From: Trachythela sp. YZ-2020
Taxonomy: Eukaryota; Cnidaria; Anthozoa; Malacalcyonacea; Clavulariidae
Direction: 5' to 3'
NCBI GenBank assembly: GCA_016169945.1
Contig: JADLSH010000082.1
Location: forward strand, 1,240,001 to 1,304,000
DNA: 64,000 bases
Positions 11,414-22,155 of the stretch are shown here, in pieces; the first letter of the stretch is position 1; each line of letters starts with the position of its first letter. The notes below the pieces were generated by a model. It worked only from the letters and a program-made list of their open reading frames with translations. It was not told where the DNA came from and ran no database searches. The translations under genes were made by a program, and so were the position numbers.

Positions 11414-11537
11414 TATCACGCATTTGTTCTGCAGTCACGCTTGAAAAAAAGAACTGCGGAACGCCGTAAACCTTGCTGAGAGAATCGTCAAGTTGGACGC
11501 ACTTTGAAGCTACACTGTTAATTTCAGGCTGATAATT

Positions 11538-11706
11538 TAGCACCAAAAGTAGTGCTAGATAAAAAGGTACAGAATAGCACCTTTTTGGGTGCTATTTCAA
11601 ATTTGCACCTGGCGAGGTGTTAAAATAGCACTGATTTAGGAGTTGGTATAACACCTTAACATTTTCTTCAAAATAACACCTGATGTAGGTGCTATTTTAG
11701 CACTAG
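11538..11706. repeat. Array of TAGCACC / GGTGCTA motifs
   Basis: In 170 bp the motif (A)TAGCACC or its complement GGTGCTAT recurs at least seven times in both orientations, including a head-to-head pair 'aatagcacctttttgggtgctattt'. A matching array is at 17111-17220. Such clustered motifs look like subterminal repeats where a transposase binds, but no transposase accompanies them. Confidence 0.6.
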
Positions 11707-12729
11707 TTTGAAGAAACAATTGCTCAATGCTACAAAACAAATCCAAAATATATACCCCACCTTTTTAACAAAGAGAAAAAACAATCTGAAAATATATGAA
11801 CATTCTTTTAATTGCATTTATAATGATATATTTGCTAATTCCAAATTACTTTGTGGCTGAACATTAAAGTGGTAATAAATTTAGGCAAATCTTGCCATGC
11901 TGATGCAATGTTCTCACCAATTACCTCTCAAAACCAGGTGTTGTATAAAAACATGGTAAACACTGTTCAATGGAATTTAACTTGATGAACATATAAATTG
12001 ACATTCAGTTCTGCGAAGTGACATACGTAGAAATGGTAAGTGCTTTCATTGGCAATAATGTACTTATTTTACCCTGGTTAATGCCAAGCAATTGAACGTA
12101 GTACTACTGTATGCTAAGAGCACGTCAGAAGAGTTATTCTATGTCACTCTAATGCTTAACCTATTAAAACCTAACAATTTTCCTCAGCAGGTGAAGTTGT
12201 CTGGCATTAGACAGAGTAAACTTGCAATATAGGATGCGTAACAGAAATTTATACAAGCACTTTAGTCTACTGCCGTTTTTAAGATGAAGAAAAATGAATT
12301 ATTTACAACCGTTTACCAGTAGCAGAAAAGTGCTTCTATAAATCCCTGATAATTATTGTGGCTTAATGGGTTACAAATTTGTTATTAGGTAAAGTCAACA
12401 GTTCTAGAGTCTGATGATTGCTACACTAATTTTACCATAGTCTATAGACATGCCAAAAGACTGCAACTCCAAATGTTTTTCGACCAGGATACCTCTATAT
12501 TCTATTGCCCTTGTCAGTATGGCCAATATCAAGCACATACAACTTGTTGCAGACCATTAAATCTTTGCTTTATCTTCCTTAGCAAAACAAAGTTGCTCTA
12601 TTACTTTAGTCGTGATGCCAAGGTGAACCATACATAAATATCAATATTTCTCCAGCTTCACAATCATAGGTTATCTATAAAGTACATTGAAAGTAAGGTA
12701 CATAAGTAAATACACAATTCAGATTAATT
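11707..12729. other. Non-coding; contains a copy of the TGGCGTTAGACAGAGTAAA dispersed repeat
   Basis: No gene is recognised. The segment around 12191-12231 ('gtctggcattagacagagta') is a diverged member of the dispersed repeat seen intact at 62875-62985 and partly at 53850-53901. Confidence 0.5.
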
Positions 12730-13560
12730 TGTATTTGTATTTAATAAGATCCTCAGTTAGCCTAAGCTAGTTTACACGAAGTCTAGTTGTAATAAATAAT
12801 ATAAACAATTTACTATAGGTCTTTAGAATATATGGATAAATATATGATAGATATATAAAACTAGATTTAAAACATTATATGAACCATTCAAGCTTCTTAC
12901 GAACGGCAGATTTAAACCGGGACTTACAAGCTATATTCCTAATTTCACTATCAAGGTTGTTCCATATTTCAATTCCTCTAACTCTAAATGCCCGGGCTAA
13001 AAATGTTTTCTTCTTATATATTTAGGTTTCTTTAATAATAATTGATCATTCCTACACCTTGCTGAAAGCCTAGGTGTCATGTTCATGTAAAATTTCTAAT
13101 ACATGAAGATGCATTTAAATGGTGGAAGGCTCATAAGTGTATAACGATTTATGTAACATCATAAGAGTTTGGAGATGAATCCTTTGTCTGATGGTTAGCC
13201 ACCCTATTTTGCTATGTATAGGTCTTTCCGGGAGATTTCAGTAACTTTATAATATAAAACTAGTCTATCGACCTTATTTTGAAGCTTTTGCAAATAATTA
13301 CTAGAGTCCTGGTTTAATACAGCACCCCAAACAGTACAACAGTAGTTCAGTCTAGATATTATTAACGCTTCCGCAATCGACTTTAGAACTTTTGGTGGTA
13401 TGTACTTCTTAAATCTGTATAAAAGGCCAAGAAATTTAGAGCATTCTTTGAGAAGATTCTCGCAATGTGGCTTCCAACTTAGGGTATTATCAACTTCAAC
13501 TCCAAGGAGTCTTACACATCAATGTTGATTTATACTTTTGTTGTTCATACGTAAGTTAAG
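12730..13560 (-). mobile_element. Decayed CR1/Jockey-like LINE C-terminal fragment, minus strand
   Basis: On the minus strand, translation of about 13560 down to 12880 gives the thumb and C-terminal part of a non-LTR reverse transcriptase: VEVDNTLSWKPHCENLL, then FLGLLYRFKKYIP, SRLNYCCTVWG, LQKLQNKVDRLVL and, after several stops and frame changes, ARAFRVRGIEIWNNLD and CKSRFKSAVRK. These blocks are a normal order for the family. The catalytic core is missing, as for a 5'-truncated copy. The 3' flank (12730-12860) is AT-rich. Confidence 0.75.
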
Positions 13561-13671
13561 AGGTTGTGCAACTTTTACTTTCTTCCGGTATCTGCTGATA
13601 ATACATAATTATGATATTCTCTTTCATTAGGCAGGACGTAGCTGACTTAACTACTATTTGATATATGAGAT

Positions 13672-14887
13672 TAGGGATGAGCTGATTAATAATGGTAACT
13701 GAACTGAGTGGGATGCAATTTGGTCTAAAATCAAACGCGTGTTTACAAAATCATACCACCACGAAGCGGGAGTGTGATTTGTAGTCACAAGTTTCATTTC
13801 AGACCAAAATTGCACGACACGAAGTTCAATTTCCATTTTATTATATCTATTTTTGAAATCTAAATAATTTTTTAAACTGGACGCCGTATTTTATTAGTCT
13901 TTGTTTTACAATGACACACCCACGATACTCATTTTCATTTGACAAATTGACAAAAATTTAAAATGTGAGTGGATTTTTAGAAATAAAGACCGAAAAAGTA
14001 AGTGTAAAGATATCGTAGACTTTACATGTAAATTGATAAGCGTTTCTTGTGATTTTGTCCGTTCAAACATCGACATTACGATCGATCATTCCATATTTTA
14101 ATACCTTGTGGGTTTGTGTTCAGTTTTGGCAGTTGCTCAAATGAAACTTGTTTTCGTTGACCTTTTGACAATGTTTCATTCAAAATTTTGTTGATAATTT
14201 GGCCAGTATTATTTGTGAAAAATGATTGATATTATTTTAAGTTTGACTTGCCTTTATGTTGATTTTTATGAAAAAAACTGCAGTAATGCAGTCTAGAATA
14301 TTGACAATTTATGGTGAACAGATTTGGTCATTTTGCAGATCACATTTTTCGTTAAATTGATTGGCAAGTGGAATTCTATCATTCAATCTGATTGGTTGTT
14401 GTGGTGCAGAGCTTCAATCTGATTGGTTTAAAAATGATGCGATTAATACTCAAGATGATGCGAGGAAAGCTCAAAATAGTGCGATTTGGGAATTAATCGC
14501 ACTATTTTTGACCAATCAGATTGCAAGAAATGCCATTGATTTCAAAATGAATATGATAAATGGGAGAATAATCGGAAAAGCTGATTAATCAGCCATTTTT
14601 AAGTAATCGGTAAAATTTGTGAACATATTGCAAAAGAACTCACAAAAATAAAAAGCTTCCATACAATGCGTTTCTGCTATGCCTATGTCCATCACAGTTT
14701 CTGTGATCAAAATCTTTGGTCAAAGAACTTCAAAGCAACCGCCATCTTTGAAAGGTTTTTACAAGGTTTTTGTCTTGCTACTTACAATAATCAGCAGATA
14801 CCGATTAATCAGCCAATAAGTTGAGATAATCGGCCTACAAATAATCGGCCTCAGTAATCGGCAATTTTTGTGGTCGGCTCATCCCTA
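13672..14887. mobile_element. hAT-like element with TAGGGATGAGC ends
   Basis: The left end TAGGGATGAGC is matched by GCTCATCCCTA at the right. Flanking 8-mers are TATGAGAT (13664-13671) and GATGAGAT (14888-14895), identical at 7 of 8 positions, consistent with an aged 8 bp hAT-type duplication. The interior has repeats of 'aatcggc' and 'gattaatcagcc' near the right end and two copies of 'aatctgattggtt' near 14390 facing a complementary 'aaccaatcagatt' copy near 14515. The frame at 14361-14588 is made of these repeats and is not a credible protein. Confidence 0.7.
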
Positions 14888-15058
14888 GATGAGATCACAG
14901 TTGTATACAAAATTATCAATTCTCACATAATAATAAATATTCTTGCACTGAGTTCCATATCACAATACACCCCTAATGACCCCACTAGAAATGGGTAAGG
15001 TCCAGTGTTACTATAAAGCACACAGGTTATAATTAGAACACAATTAGCTATTGCTTAC

Positions 15059-15210
15059 AGTTAGCCTCCTGAGATTCCAAAACTCCCTTAGGCATGATGC
15101 ACCTGTCAATGTAAATGCTTTCTTCGCCCTGCCCTCCTGGGCAGCACACTTTAGAGGAACAAGCAGGGTATAGCTGATTTAGGAAGAGTACACAAATCAC
15201 TGAGAGCATT
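15059..15210 (-). CDS. Candidate first exon: signal peptide plus Cys-rich start
   Basis: On the minus strand a Met at about 15210 opens MLSVICVLFLNQ, a hydrophobic signal-peptide-like stretch, followed by YPACSSKVCCPGG and further cysteines in DRC and EANC, giving five cysteines in the presumed mature part. The frame meets a stop just after, but the sequence CT|GTAAGC at about 15058 is a good donor site, so the exon could splice out before the stop. No downstream exon was recognised on the minus strand. It may be a real secreted-protein exon or a chance frame; I do not recognise the family. Confidence 0.3.
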
Positions 15211-15923
15211 GTCCAGTAAAAGTCAGCTTTAGTACCACACCACCCCAAATATGGGCAAAATATATTTTTGTTTTGTGCTGAAAAGCATGGAGGGAAAGTT
15301 ATTATATATTTTATAATACCTTCTGCCTACTGTAATTCAAAAATTTCATGTATCCAGCTATATGCATTTAAATTGATCTGTGGGTTTTACTGAAGCATTT
15401 TAAATATACCTCATTGTTAAATAACAATTCTAATATTATGGAAGTTGCACATTATTTAAAATTGTCAAGACATTTTCTCAGGGTACTACAAATAGACTAT
15501 ACATTGATTCATTGAAACAACGCTCAACTTGTGAAAGTCATAGAACTCATATATAAAAACATTCATAAGTCCACATCTAACGACAGAGTTTGCATGGTAT
15601 AGATTAATATAATTGTTAAGTAGGCCGTAGTTGATTCTGAATAAATTGATAAGTACAACTCAGTGACAGTATAACGGCGATAGATAAGTACAACGGCGAC
15701 ACAACTCAGTGAACTTACCCAACATAAATATTTATGAACACATCCGTAAGTTTTTGCCTTTATAATTGCTTTATATTACATAAAAACATTGAAATATCCT
15801 TACCTGAATATTATACCAGCATTCCTGAGCTATAACTTTTGAAATTTCCGTGGATTTCTAGAAGAAAAAGCAAATATATTGCTTGAATTTTGAAACATAA
15901 TTTTTCAAAATAAAACCTGAGAT

Positions 15924-16681
15924 CAGTGTGACCAGTTCTAAAAATTAATTATGCTAAACAGCCGACTAAATTATGCTAAATTGAGATAAATTATGCTAAA
16001 AAGCGAAATTCGTTTAAAATTACTTTAACATGTTACTATTAATTTGTAAAGTTGTAAAATGAAAACATTTTAGCATTTTAAACAAGCTACGGTGCTGCTG
16101 GCATCTTTACTCTTGCAAACTTCAGGTAAAAACCATGCAACAGGAGCACAGAATAAATCTCAGTGGAATAAATTCAACTTCAAGCACGTGCTTCAAGCCT
16201 ACCCAGAGAGCCTGCTCCCAGGCTAAGCCTAGCCTCCTCCGCAGGCAACTCTTCGTAAACGCCAGAATTGTGCAATTATCCCTCACTATCCACTGTTACT
16301 CCCTCATGCCTATGAAATTATTGCGTAATTTTGCCGTTTTCCACCAAGTTGCCTGCGGAGGAGGCTAGGCTAAGCCAATGCAATGATGTCATAATCGTCA
16401 ATCGTCAAGGTATTGAGAATGAGAAATAGAGCAAGAATACAAGACTGGGGACTAGTCTGACTGTCTGAGCGCATTAATTTGGCGACAAATAACCTGAGGA
16501 GATTTTTTAAACTTTCCTTCTAAAAGAACATTTAAAGAGATGTTCTAACATTATGCTAAAATTATGCCGATCCTGTAAGTTTATGCTAGAATTATGCTAA
16601 AATTTTCATTATGCTAATACACATCTCCAAATGATGAAATTATGCTAAATTAGCATAATTATGCTAAATCTGGTCACACTG
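15924..16681. mobile_element. hAT MITE with CAGTGTGACCAG ends and exact 8 bp duplication
   Basis: The element starts CAGTGTGACCAG and ends CTGGTCACACTG. CCTGAGAT lies directly outside both ends (15916-15923 and 16682-16689), an exact 8 bp duplication. CAGTG termini and 8 bp duplications are standard for hAT elements. Subterminal 'aattatgctaaa' repeats occur at least eight times in both halves, in direct and inverted orientation, as expected of transposase-binding repeats. No transposase is encoded. A smaller inverted-repeat element is nested at 16221-16376. Confidence 0.9.
16221..16376. mobile_element. Small inverted-repeat element nested in the hAT MITE
   Basis: A 30 bp left arm (GGCTAAGCCTAGCCTCCTCC continuing GCAGGCAACT) is matched at the right by its complement with one mismatch. 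The 96 bp between is non-coding. Its position inside a bounded hAT MITE shows that it is younger than, or was carried by, that element. Confidence 0.75.
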
Positions 16682-17110
16682 CCTGAGATGACAGTGACAC
16701 AATCCCAGAAAACTTTGCGCACGTCGTAAGGAAACTAGGCACCAGTCCGTCTTTCCGCGCTTATGTCATTTCTTTGAATGCTTTCATGGGAGACAACTCC
16801 AACCAATTTGGACTATTTCAGATTTTTGTGTCATATTTTAGACTCTATGCTTTAGGAATATAACGTTCTTTGAAAAGTTTCTCTTAAATGTATGCAGTAA
16901 ACTAGATGCAACACAACAAAACACCATAGATGTTGTGTATATAATGTCTATAATCATATGCATGTAGTATACATGGCGATCTATCAAAAAACAATATTCC
17001 GTAGAAATATGTTACTTGGGCTTTGCTGCGATTTTCTGTGAAACATTTAATTTGACTTAAACACCCATAATATATTTAACCCTAAAAATCGTGTTAATTT
17101 ATCACCTCTA

Positions 17111-17220
17111 GTGGGCTATGTTAACACTTTTGATGGTTTCAAAATAGCACCCATTATTTAGCACTATAAAGGGTGTAAATTAAGCACTTTCGCTGATGAA
17201 AGAGGTGCTATTTTAGCACC
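17111..17220. repeat. Second TAGCACC / GGTGCTA motif array
   Basis: Motifs AATAGCACCC, TTTAGCACT, AAGCACTTT and GGTGCTATTTTAGCACC repeat within 110 bp. The last is a perfect palindrome. It mirrors the array at 11538-11706, with 5.4 kb between them. Confidence 0.6.
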
Positions 17221-17276
17221 AAAAAAACGCATGGAGCAAACAACGTTGGCTTTATAGACGTTTTGGGGACAAATTC

Positions 17277-17336
17277 ATAGTCATGGTCATGGTCATGGTC
17301 ATGGTCATGGTCATGGTCATGGTCATGGTCATAGTC
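17277..17336. repeat. Hexanucleotide microsatellite (GGTCAT)n
   Basis: About nine uninterrupted units of 'ggtcat' flanked by one variant 'agtcat' on each side. Confidence 0.95.
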
Positions 17337-17399
17337 ATTACGGCATTACATTATCTGTAATCCGCTTTGAATTCCTAGACGCGTTCTTGGCGTTTCGCT

Positions 17400-17803
17400 T
17401 TGCCTTCGGTCATTATCATAAGTGCAATCCTTCTGTTCCCTTGCCACGGCATTGTTTTCAATATTTGTGGAATGATCTTCTTTAATTTGTTCTCTACAAT
17501 ATTGGTATCGACACCATTGACATGCCCGGCTATGACACTAACATTGTTTTTCTGGATTTTTTCGGTTTGTTTTACTTCCCTCGAGATTTGACGCCTTGCT
17601 TTTCATATTCCATGCAATTTTAAGGTCTTCATTTAGAGTATTATGTCTACTGATCGAAAATAATAAATTAATAATTAGTAAATAAGAATTACTCCAAATA
17701 TATTAATCCACTGACAAAGCTGATATACGCCCGTGTCACAGTGTGTTATTAATAACGAGACGATTTACAGTTTTAAAAGCATTAAAAAGAACTCTTGCAG
17801 CGC
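17400..17803. other. No recognisable gene
   Basis: A 63-codon hydrophobic frame at 17400-17591 (+) has no domain signature and no ATG at its start. Nothing else is supported up to the GGCGTAAC element. Confidence 0.35.
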
Positions 17804-18816
17804 CAGTGGCGTAACTACTATGGGTTCAGACCGGGCGAACCCGGGGACCCCCAACCCCCAATGGCCAAAAAAGGGGCCCCCAGGCCGCCAGGCTAAGACT
17901 GTAGACCAAAAACAAATTGACAGGGAAGACTCTGAGAAACGAGAAATGCATGAACGCAACAACAAAATATAAAAAAACATTTAAAGCGTTCTTAACCGTA
18001 CGAAAATCGAACATTTTACTCAAACATAAACTACACAATTCCTCTATGTATAAATGTAAATTAAAGTTTATGGTACAACCGTACTAATTTCCAAACAAAT
18101 TGTAAATTTTGATATGTGAAAATGTCGTTTTCTGACCGTCAGAATTCTGTAAAATCTTCCCCCAAAGTCCAGGAAATGGTATTTCAGAGACTCTCGCCTG
18201 TATTCTAAAAGCTCACTCACACTCACACTCAAAGAGTGGAGGTTCAATGTGAGCTTCCCTTGAGTGTCAGTGCTGTTTTTGAATAGCTGGAGGGTTAGTG
18301 TCGTACCATACTATGTGAGTACTCACGCTTCAGCTATTCAAAAATAGCACTGACATTCAAGGGAAGCTCAGATTGAACCTCCACTCTTTGAGTGTGAGTG
18401 AGCTTTTAGAAAACAGGCGTCTAGGTTGAAAAATTTCCCGGGGGGAGCATGCCACAGGGACGCCCTGGAATGTTCGCGCCTTCGGTATAAAATAGGAAAT
18501 GACTAGAAGGGCAACTTGAGGCCGAACCTTTGAAGTTTTTGAAGCTGCGCATGTCGCATTACGCATGTTCATTACCATTATTCTAGCCAGTCAATTGCAT
18601 TTTCTGGCCAATAAACACGCTGAACTGGCTGGTCCGCCATTATTCTGGCCAGATAGCTGCATAAAAATAGGTGGTCACGTTGCACTGCTGAGTGGCCTTT
18701 CTGGTCATTTCCTATTCTGTGCCTTCGGCATGAGCTTGTGCCTTCGGCACTCGTACTAGGGGGCCTTTCAAAAATTTTGAACCGGGGGCCCCCTGATATA
18801 ACGTTACGCCATTCTG
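17804..18816. mobile_element. MITE with GGCGTAAC inverted ends and GC-rich subterminal blocks
   Basis: The left end CAGTGGCGTAAC and right end GTTACGCCATTCTG are inverted. Just inside, C/G-rich blocks 'ccgggcgaacccggggaccccc' and 'gaaccgggggccccct' also face each other. A candidate 8 bp duplication is GCAGCGCC (left) against GCAGGGCG (right), imperfect. Frames inside it (17733-17972, 17765-17980) are by-products of the GC-rich blocks. A foldback is nested at 18196-18418. Confidence 0.7.
18196..18418. mobile_element. Foldback MITE, ~90 bp arms, nested in the GGCGTAAC element
   Basis: The left arm (from GCCTGTATTCTAAAAGCTCA) pairs with the right arm ending in TGAGCTTTTAGAAAACAGGC. The arms share 'ctcaaagagtggaggttcaa', 'gagcttcccttgagtgtcag' and 'tttttgaatagctg' as inverted copies. 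The loop is about 40 bp. It is non-coding. Confidence 0.9.
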
Positions 18817-19004
18817 CAGGGCGTGAAATGAATTAACAAAGTTGTAAATTTCATGTATCTTTAACAACAACACATTATATTATGCAGAATAGAGTCTAGA
18901 GAAACTTCTAATTTTGAAGAACATTGACTAATTGACGTTGACTTTAAAAATCGCCTTACCAATTATTATTTTAAATGGTCTAACTTCAGAATATTTTCAC
19001 ATAT

Positions 19005-19011
<7 letters not shown>

Positions 19012-19088
<77 letters not shown>

Positions 19089-19262
19089 GCGTAAGTGGCG
19101 CGCGCGCGCGCGCGCGCGTGGGTGCGTAAGTGGCAAGTGGAGTGGCGCGGGTGGGTGGTAAGTGGGTAAGTGGTGGAGTGGTGGGTGGGTAAGTGAGTGA
19201 GTGAAGTGGGGCGCGTAAGTGGGTGGTGGGTGAGTGGGTAGTAAGTAAGTGGTGGGTGAGTG

Positions 19263-19348
<86 letters not shown>
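19012..19348. repeat. TAAG tetranucleotide microsatellite with degenerate GC-rich centre
   Basis: (TAAG)n runs at about 19012-19088 and 19262-19348 flank a degenerate centre of 'gtgggtaag' variants and a (CG)n run of about ten units at 19098-19118. The minus-strand frame of Leu-Thr-Tyr repeats across it is a microsatellite artefact, not a gene. Confidence 0.95.
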
Positions 19349-19439
19349 GGGGGTGTGCTAATCATCCTTACTTGCAGCTGAGAGCTGAGCTGAATTACGA
19401 AGGACGCAGTTCGACTTGATCAAAATCGAAGGCTTATTA

Positions 19440-19655
19440 AAGGCGCCTCTGGCTGCCACCGTATGACCCATGTCTGATCAGGGAGCACAGCTACGATCCA
19501 AACCCACCCTGTCAACATTCCCTGTGGGAGGAAACCGGAGTACCCGGAGAAAACTTTTCTTTTCACATAAGCGTCATGAGTCATCAGCGAGAATCGAATC
19601 CACGATCTCAGACGTGAAAGGCGCTGACGACTGCGCCATCGAAGCCCCGTAATCA
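19440..19655 (-). mobile_element. tRNA-derived SINE, minus strand
   Basis: Read on the minus strand from about 19652, GGCTTCGATGGCGCAGTCGT followed by CAGCGC resembles a tRNA D-arm with an A box, and GTGGATTCGATTCTCGC matches a B box about 35 bp downstream. The body contains the block complementary to GTGGGAGGAAACCGGAGTAC then CCGGAGAAAAC, a motif known to recur in animal SINE-like repeats. Promoter spacing suits RNA polymerase III. Assignment to a named SINE superfamily was not possible without a search. Confidence 0.7.
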
Positions 19656-20061
19656 CTTAGTTACTGATATAGTCTAATATTTTTATTGTTCATTACGACA
19701 CCGAACAGGATCCTATGCATGTCTGGCGAATATTAATCAGTGCTAAGTTTTACCAGCCTAGCTTGCTTTTCGCTTCTGTTCCACACGCCCGATCACCCTC
19801 ACTAATTTTCGTCTCGACTGTCCGTTTTTGATAAATTTCAAGCAAAAATCTAAGGCTTTCCCTCTCGGCAAACTAGTTATGTATTTCTATATAAAATTAT
19901 GAATCATATACTCTCTTGTGATTGACAATTATTTTAGCATCATTCCAAATTAGTTATGCAAAATCCGTTAGGATAAATGAAAATATTCTATGTGTGTTTG
20001 TATGTGTATCTAATAATGTTATCGGAAAATTTTCCAATATCTCTTTAAATCTTTTGCTTAG

Positions 20062-20184
20062 ATATTGATGAATGTTCATCATACCCTTGTGGTTCTCATG
20101 GTAGTCGCTCATGCAATAACACCTTAGGTTCTTACAAGTGTATGTGTAAGAAAGGGTTCATTTTCAATGGAACGAGATGTGTGG
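20062..20184 (+). CDS. Exon: calcium-binding EGF domain of an LDLR/LRP-like receptor
   Basis: A 41-codon exon sits between an acceptor (TTTTGCTTAG at 20060-20061) and a donor (G|GTATGT at 20185). Both boundaries are phase 1, the usual symmetric EGF exon. Translation starts DIDEC and has six cysteines in the EGF order, with [12 protein letters not shown] matching the Asp/Asn beta-hydroxylation consensus (Cys-x-Asn-x4-Tyr-x-Cys-x-Cys). DIDEC plus that consensus marks a calcium-binding EGF. Two Asn-x-Thr sites are visible. The domain would be extracellular. The next + exon recognised is the YWTD exon at 38552, which begins in the matching phase, as at the EGF-propeller junction in LDLR-type receptors. 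Membership in one gene with that exon is inferred. Confidence 0.85.
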
Positions 20185-20997
20185 GTATGTATTCCCGTAT
20201 GTACTAGAAATATACATGCATGCAGCAACCCCTCGCCCTTTCTACCAACTATAGTTCAAAAATATTATTATCGTCATATTCGTGCACATGAAATATCAGT
20301 TGTTAAACGTTTCGTAAGGTATATGCATGCGCAATCAGTGGTTGCCATGCTATATAACATAAAATTATAAATTTGTGCTTAAAATGGAAAAACTGAAAAT
20401 ATTAATACTTTGAAGTATAGAATTATACATTGCGTAGGCATTCACTATACGCTTCAAATTAAAGTAAAATTTAGCTTGCTACGTTTTGTAAAACGTTTCG
20501 AAATATGTTGATGAAACTCCACTGCAAATCCCTTTCAGCTATAGAGGAGAAACTGTTAAATATATTCATTACAAACGTTTTAGGTAGTTTTTTTGAAATA
20601 TTTTTTGCTCAATCCTCATTGTATGGTTATAAAGGAATGTTAAAAACACCATATATAAAACAAAACCCCCGGCTGAATTGCTGGAATGAACACTGTACGT
20701 AACGCAATGCAGATAATAGTAAAATATTTTTCAGTTCAATGCAGGTTACCAAGATTCGCCATTATTACTGTAAAATTTTCAAGTTTGTTTTTGGGTTTCA
20801 TCTTTGACAGGCCCACGAAATTTTAAAACCTTAAGCTTGATTTCAGTTCTGATATAACAATCCCATAAAGCACAAACACTTGTTCAAGAACGTTTGTCGT
20901 TGTAGTTTACTTTGCAGTCCGTAAATAATAAAACTTATAAAAAATTATTGCAAAATGAAATATTGACAGTCAAACGTCTGATGTCCGCTCTGAAAAA

Positions 20998-21206
20998 ACA
21001 AAATCTTTATCTTAGCCAATCATAAACTTCATAGATACCAGTCTTCTCTCGATTTGTGCTGGCGTATGCGCGTAACAAAAACTCTGTCCATGACGTACGA
21101 TCCATGACATAATTGCGGACGACTTTGCATTCTGCTATGTTGACACATTCCCGAAATTGGTACCCTCGCACGAGGCTTCGCGCCGTTAGCTCGTGGATTA
21201 GTATGC
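20998..21206 (+). repeat. Dispersed repeat, copy 2 of 2 in window
   Basis: Diverged partner of 259-478 in the same orientation, with shared blocks 'tccatgaca', 'ggacgactttg', 'gacacattcccg', 'gtaccctcgcac' and 'ggcttcgcgccg'. It is non-coding. Confidence 0.6.
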
Positions 21207-21448
21207 TAACTACTTATCGTTTATGTCCTCCTCAACTTCTGTAGTCTTTCTCACAACCCCTGCTTTTCCTTTGTTTAAAACATTTCTTTCGCGGTAAGTA
21301 CCTAGTACTTAATATGAACATATTTTGTGATTGATCTTCTCAAACAAAAGTAATCAGAGTTTATGACTCGTTCTTTAGAAAGACGATTTTTATACTTTAC
21401 TGTCACTTATTTTCATAACCAACCAATAAACATAGCCTGCTCATATAT

Positions 21449-21602
21449 GTACGTAACGACCCTTTTTCGAAGTTACGACTCAGCGGGCTGCGGAAAGGAT
21501 TAGCTAAACCCTTTACATGAAAACTACGTATATTTGAATGGTATTTTCTGCTAATCCTTAAATATTTAAAATTTCTAGTATCTGGTTAGAATTAGGAATA
21601 AT
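21449..21602 (-). repeat. Gypsy 3'-side terminal direct repeat (probable LTR)
   Basis: Matches 24974-25143 from 'gtacgtaacgacc' to 'attaggaataat'. It lacks a 16-17 bp internal segment present in the other copy ('gcaattatcaaacgccgg'). Confidence 0.7.
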
Positions 21603-22121
21603 AACCATATAATGAGGATTGAGCATACAATCCGTATGTTTCGTAAATTTCTGTCAAGGCAGGTATGACTTTGTCTGCCGTTGTTGATGCGATTAACTTC
21701 GGGGCAGGGAATCTTAACACTGGACCTTGTACTACCACCAAATGTTTGGATCAAAATTGGATGATGCCATTGGTCCAAATAGATCCACTACGACTGTCTA
21801 CCAGCACTTCTCTGGTACTCGGTGTGATTTAATTGGCTCCTTGGTCTTCTTATCCACAAAGATGTTGCAGTCGCATGACTTTACAAATTCTTCAACTTTC
21901 TTATCCATGCCGTGAAAGAAAAAATGATGTCTGAGACGTCGTTTCAATCCCTCCTGTCCTGGATGGGCTCCCTTGTGTGCAATCTGGATAGCTCTTTCTT
22001 GGAGTTTAGTCGGAAGGATGATCATTTCATCTTTGAGAATAATGCCATTCCTGGTGACTGTGAGTTGTGGGAGGATGGGTCGAAACGCTGAACTTCGGCA
22101 GATTCTGTCTTTGAGATCCAA
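21575..22121 (-). pseudogene. Gypsy integrase fragment (zinc-binding domain, start of core)
   Basis: The minus frame at 21798-22121 contains the integrase zinc-binding region: AHKGAHPGQEGLKRRLR and KSCDCN, i.e. the two His of the HHCC motif and a Cys pair with shortened spacing. It ends at an in-frame stop where the catalytic core begins. Beyond it the same strand still shows VVVDLFGPMASSNFDPN, the segment carrying the first core Asp. The DN and Glu parts of the D,D-35-E triad are not visible before the terminal repeat. This copy cannot encode an active integrase. Confidence 0.8.
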
Positions 22122-22155
22122 GTCTGTGCCCTTTCTTGACGCGTGCTGCTATCTT

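Noticed and set aside
17277..17336. CRISPR-like regular repeat
   Set aside because: Contiguous hexamers with no spacers; a simple microsatellite in a eukaryotic window.
17733..18038. Three overlapping frames with Pro/Gly-rich segments
   Set aside because: They derive from the GC-rich subterminal block of the GGCGTAAC MITE.
18997..19365. 122-codon minus frame rich in Leu-Thr-Tyr repeats
   Set aside because: It is the translation of the TAAG microsatellite; no gene structure.
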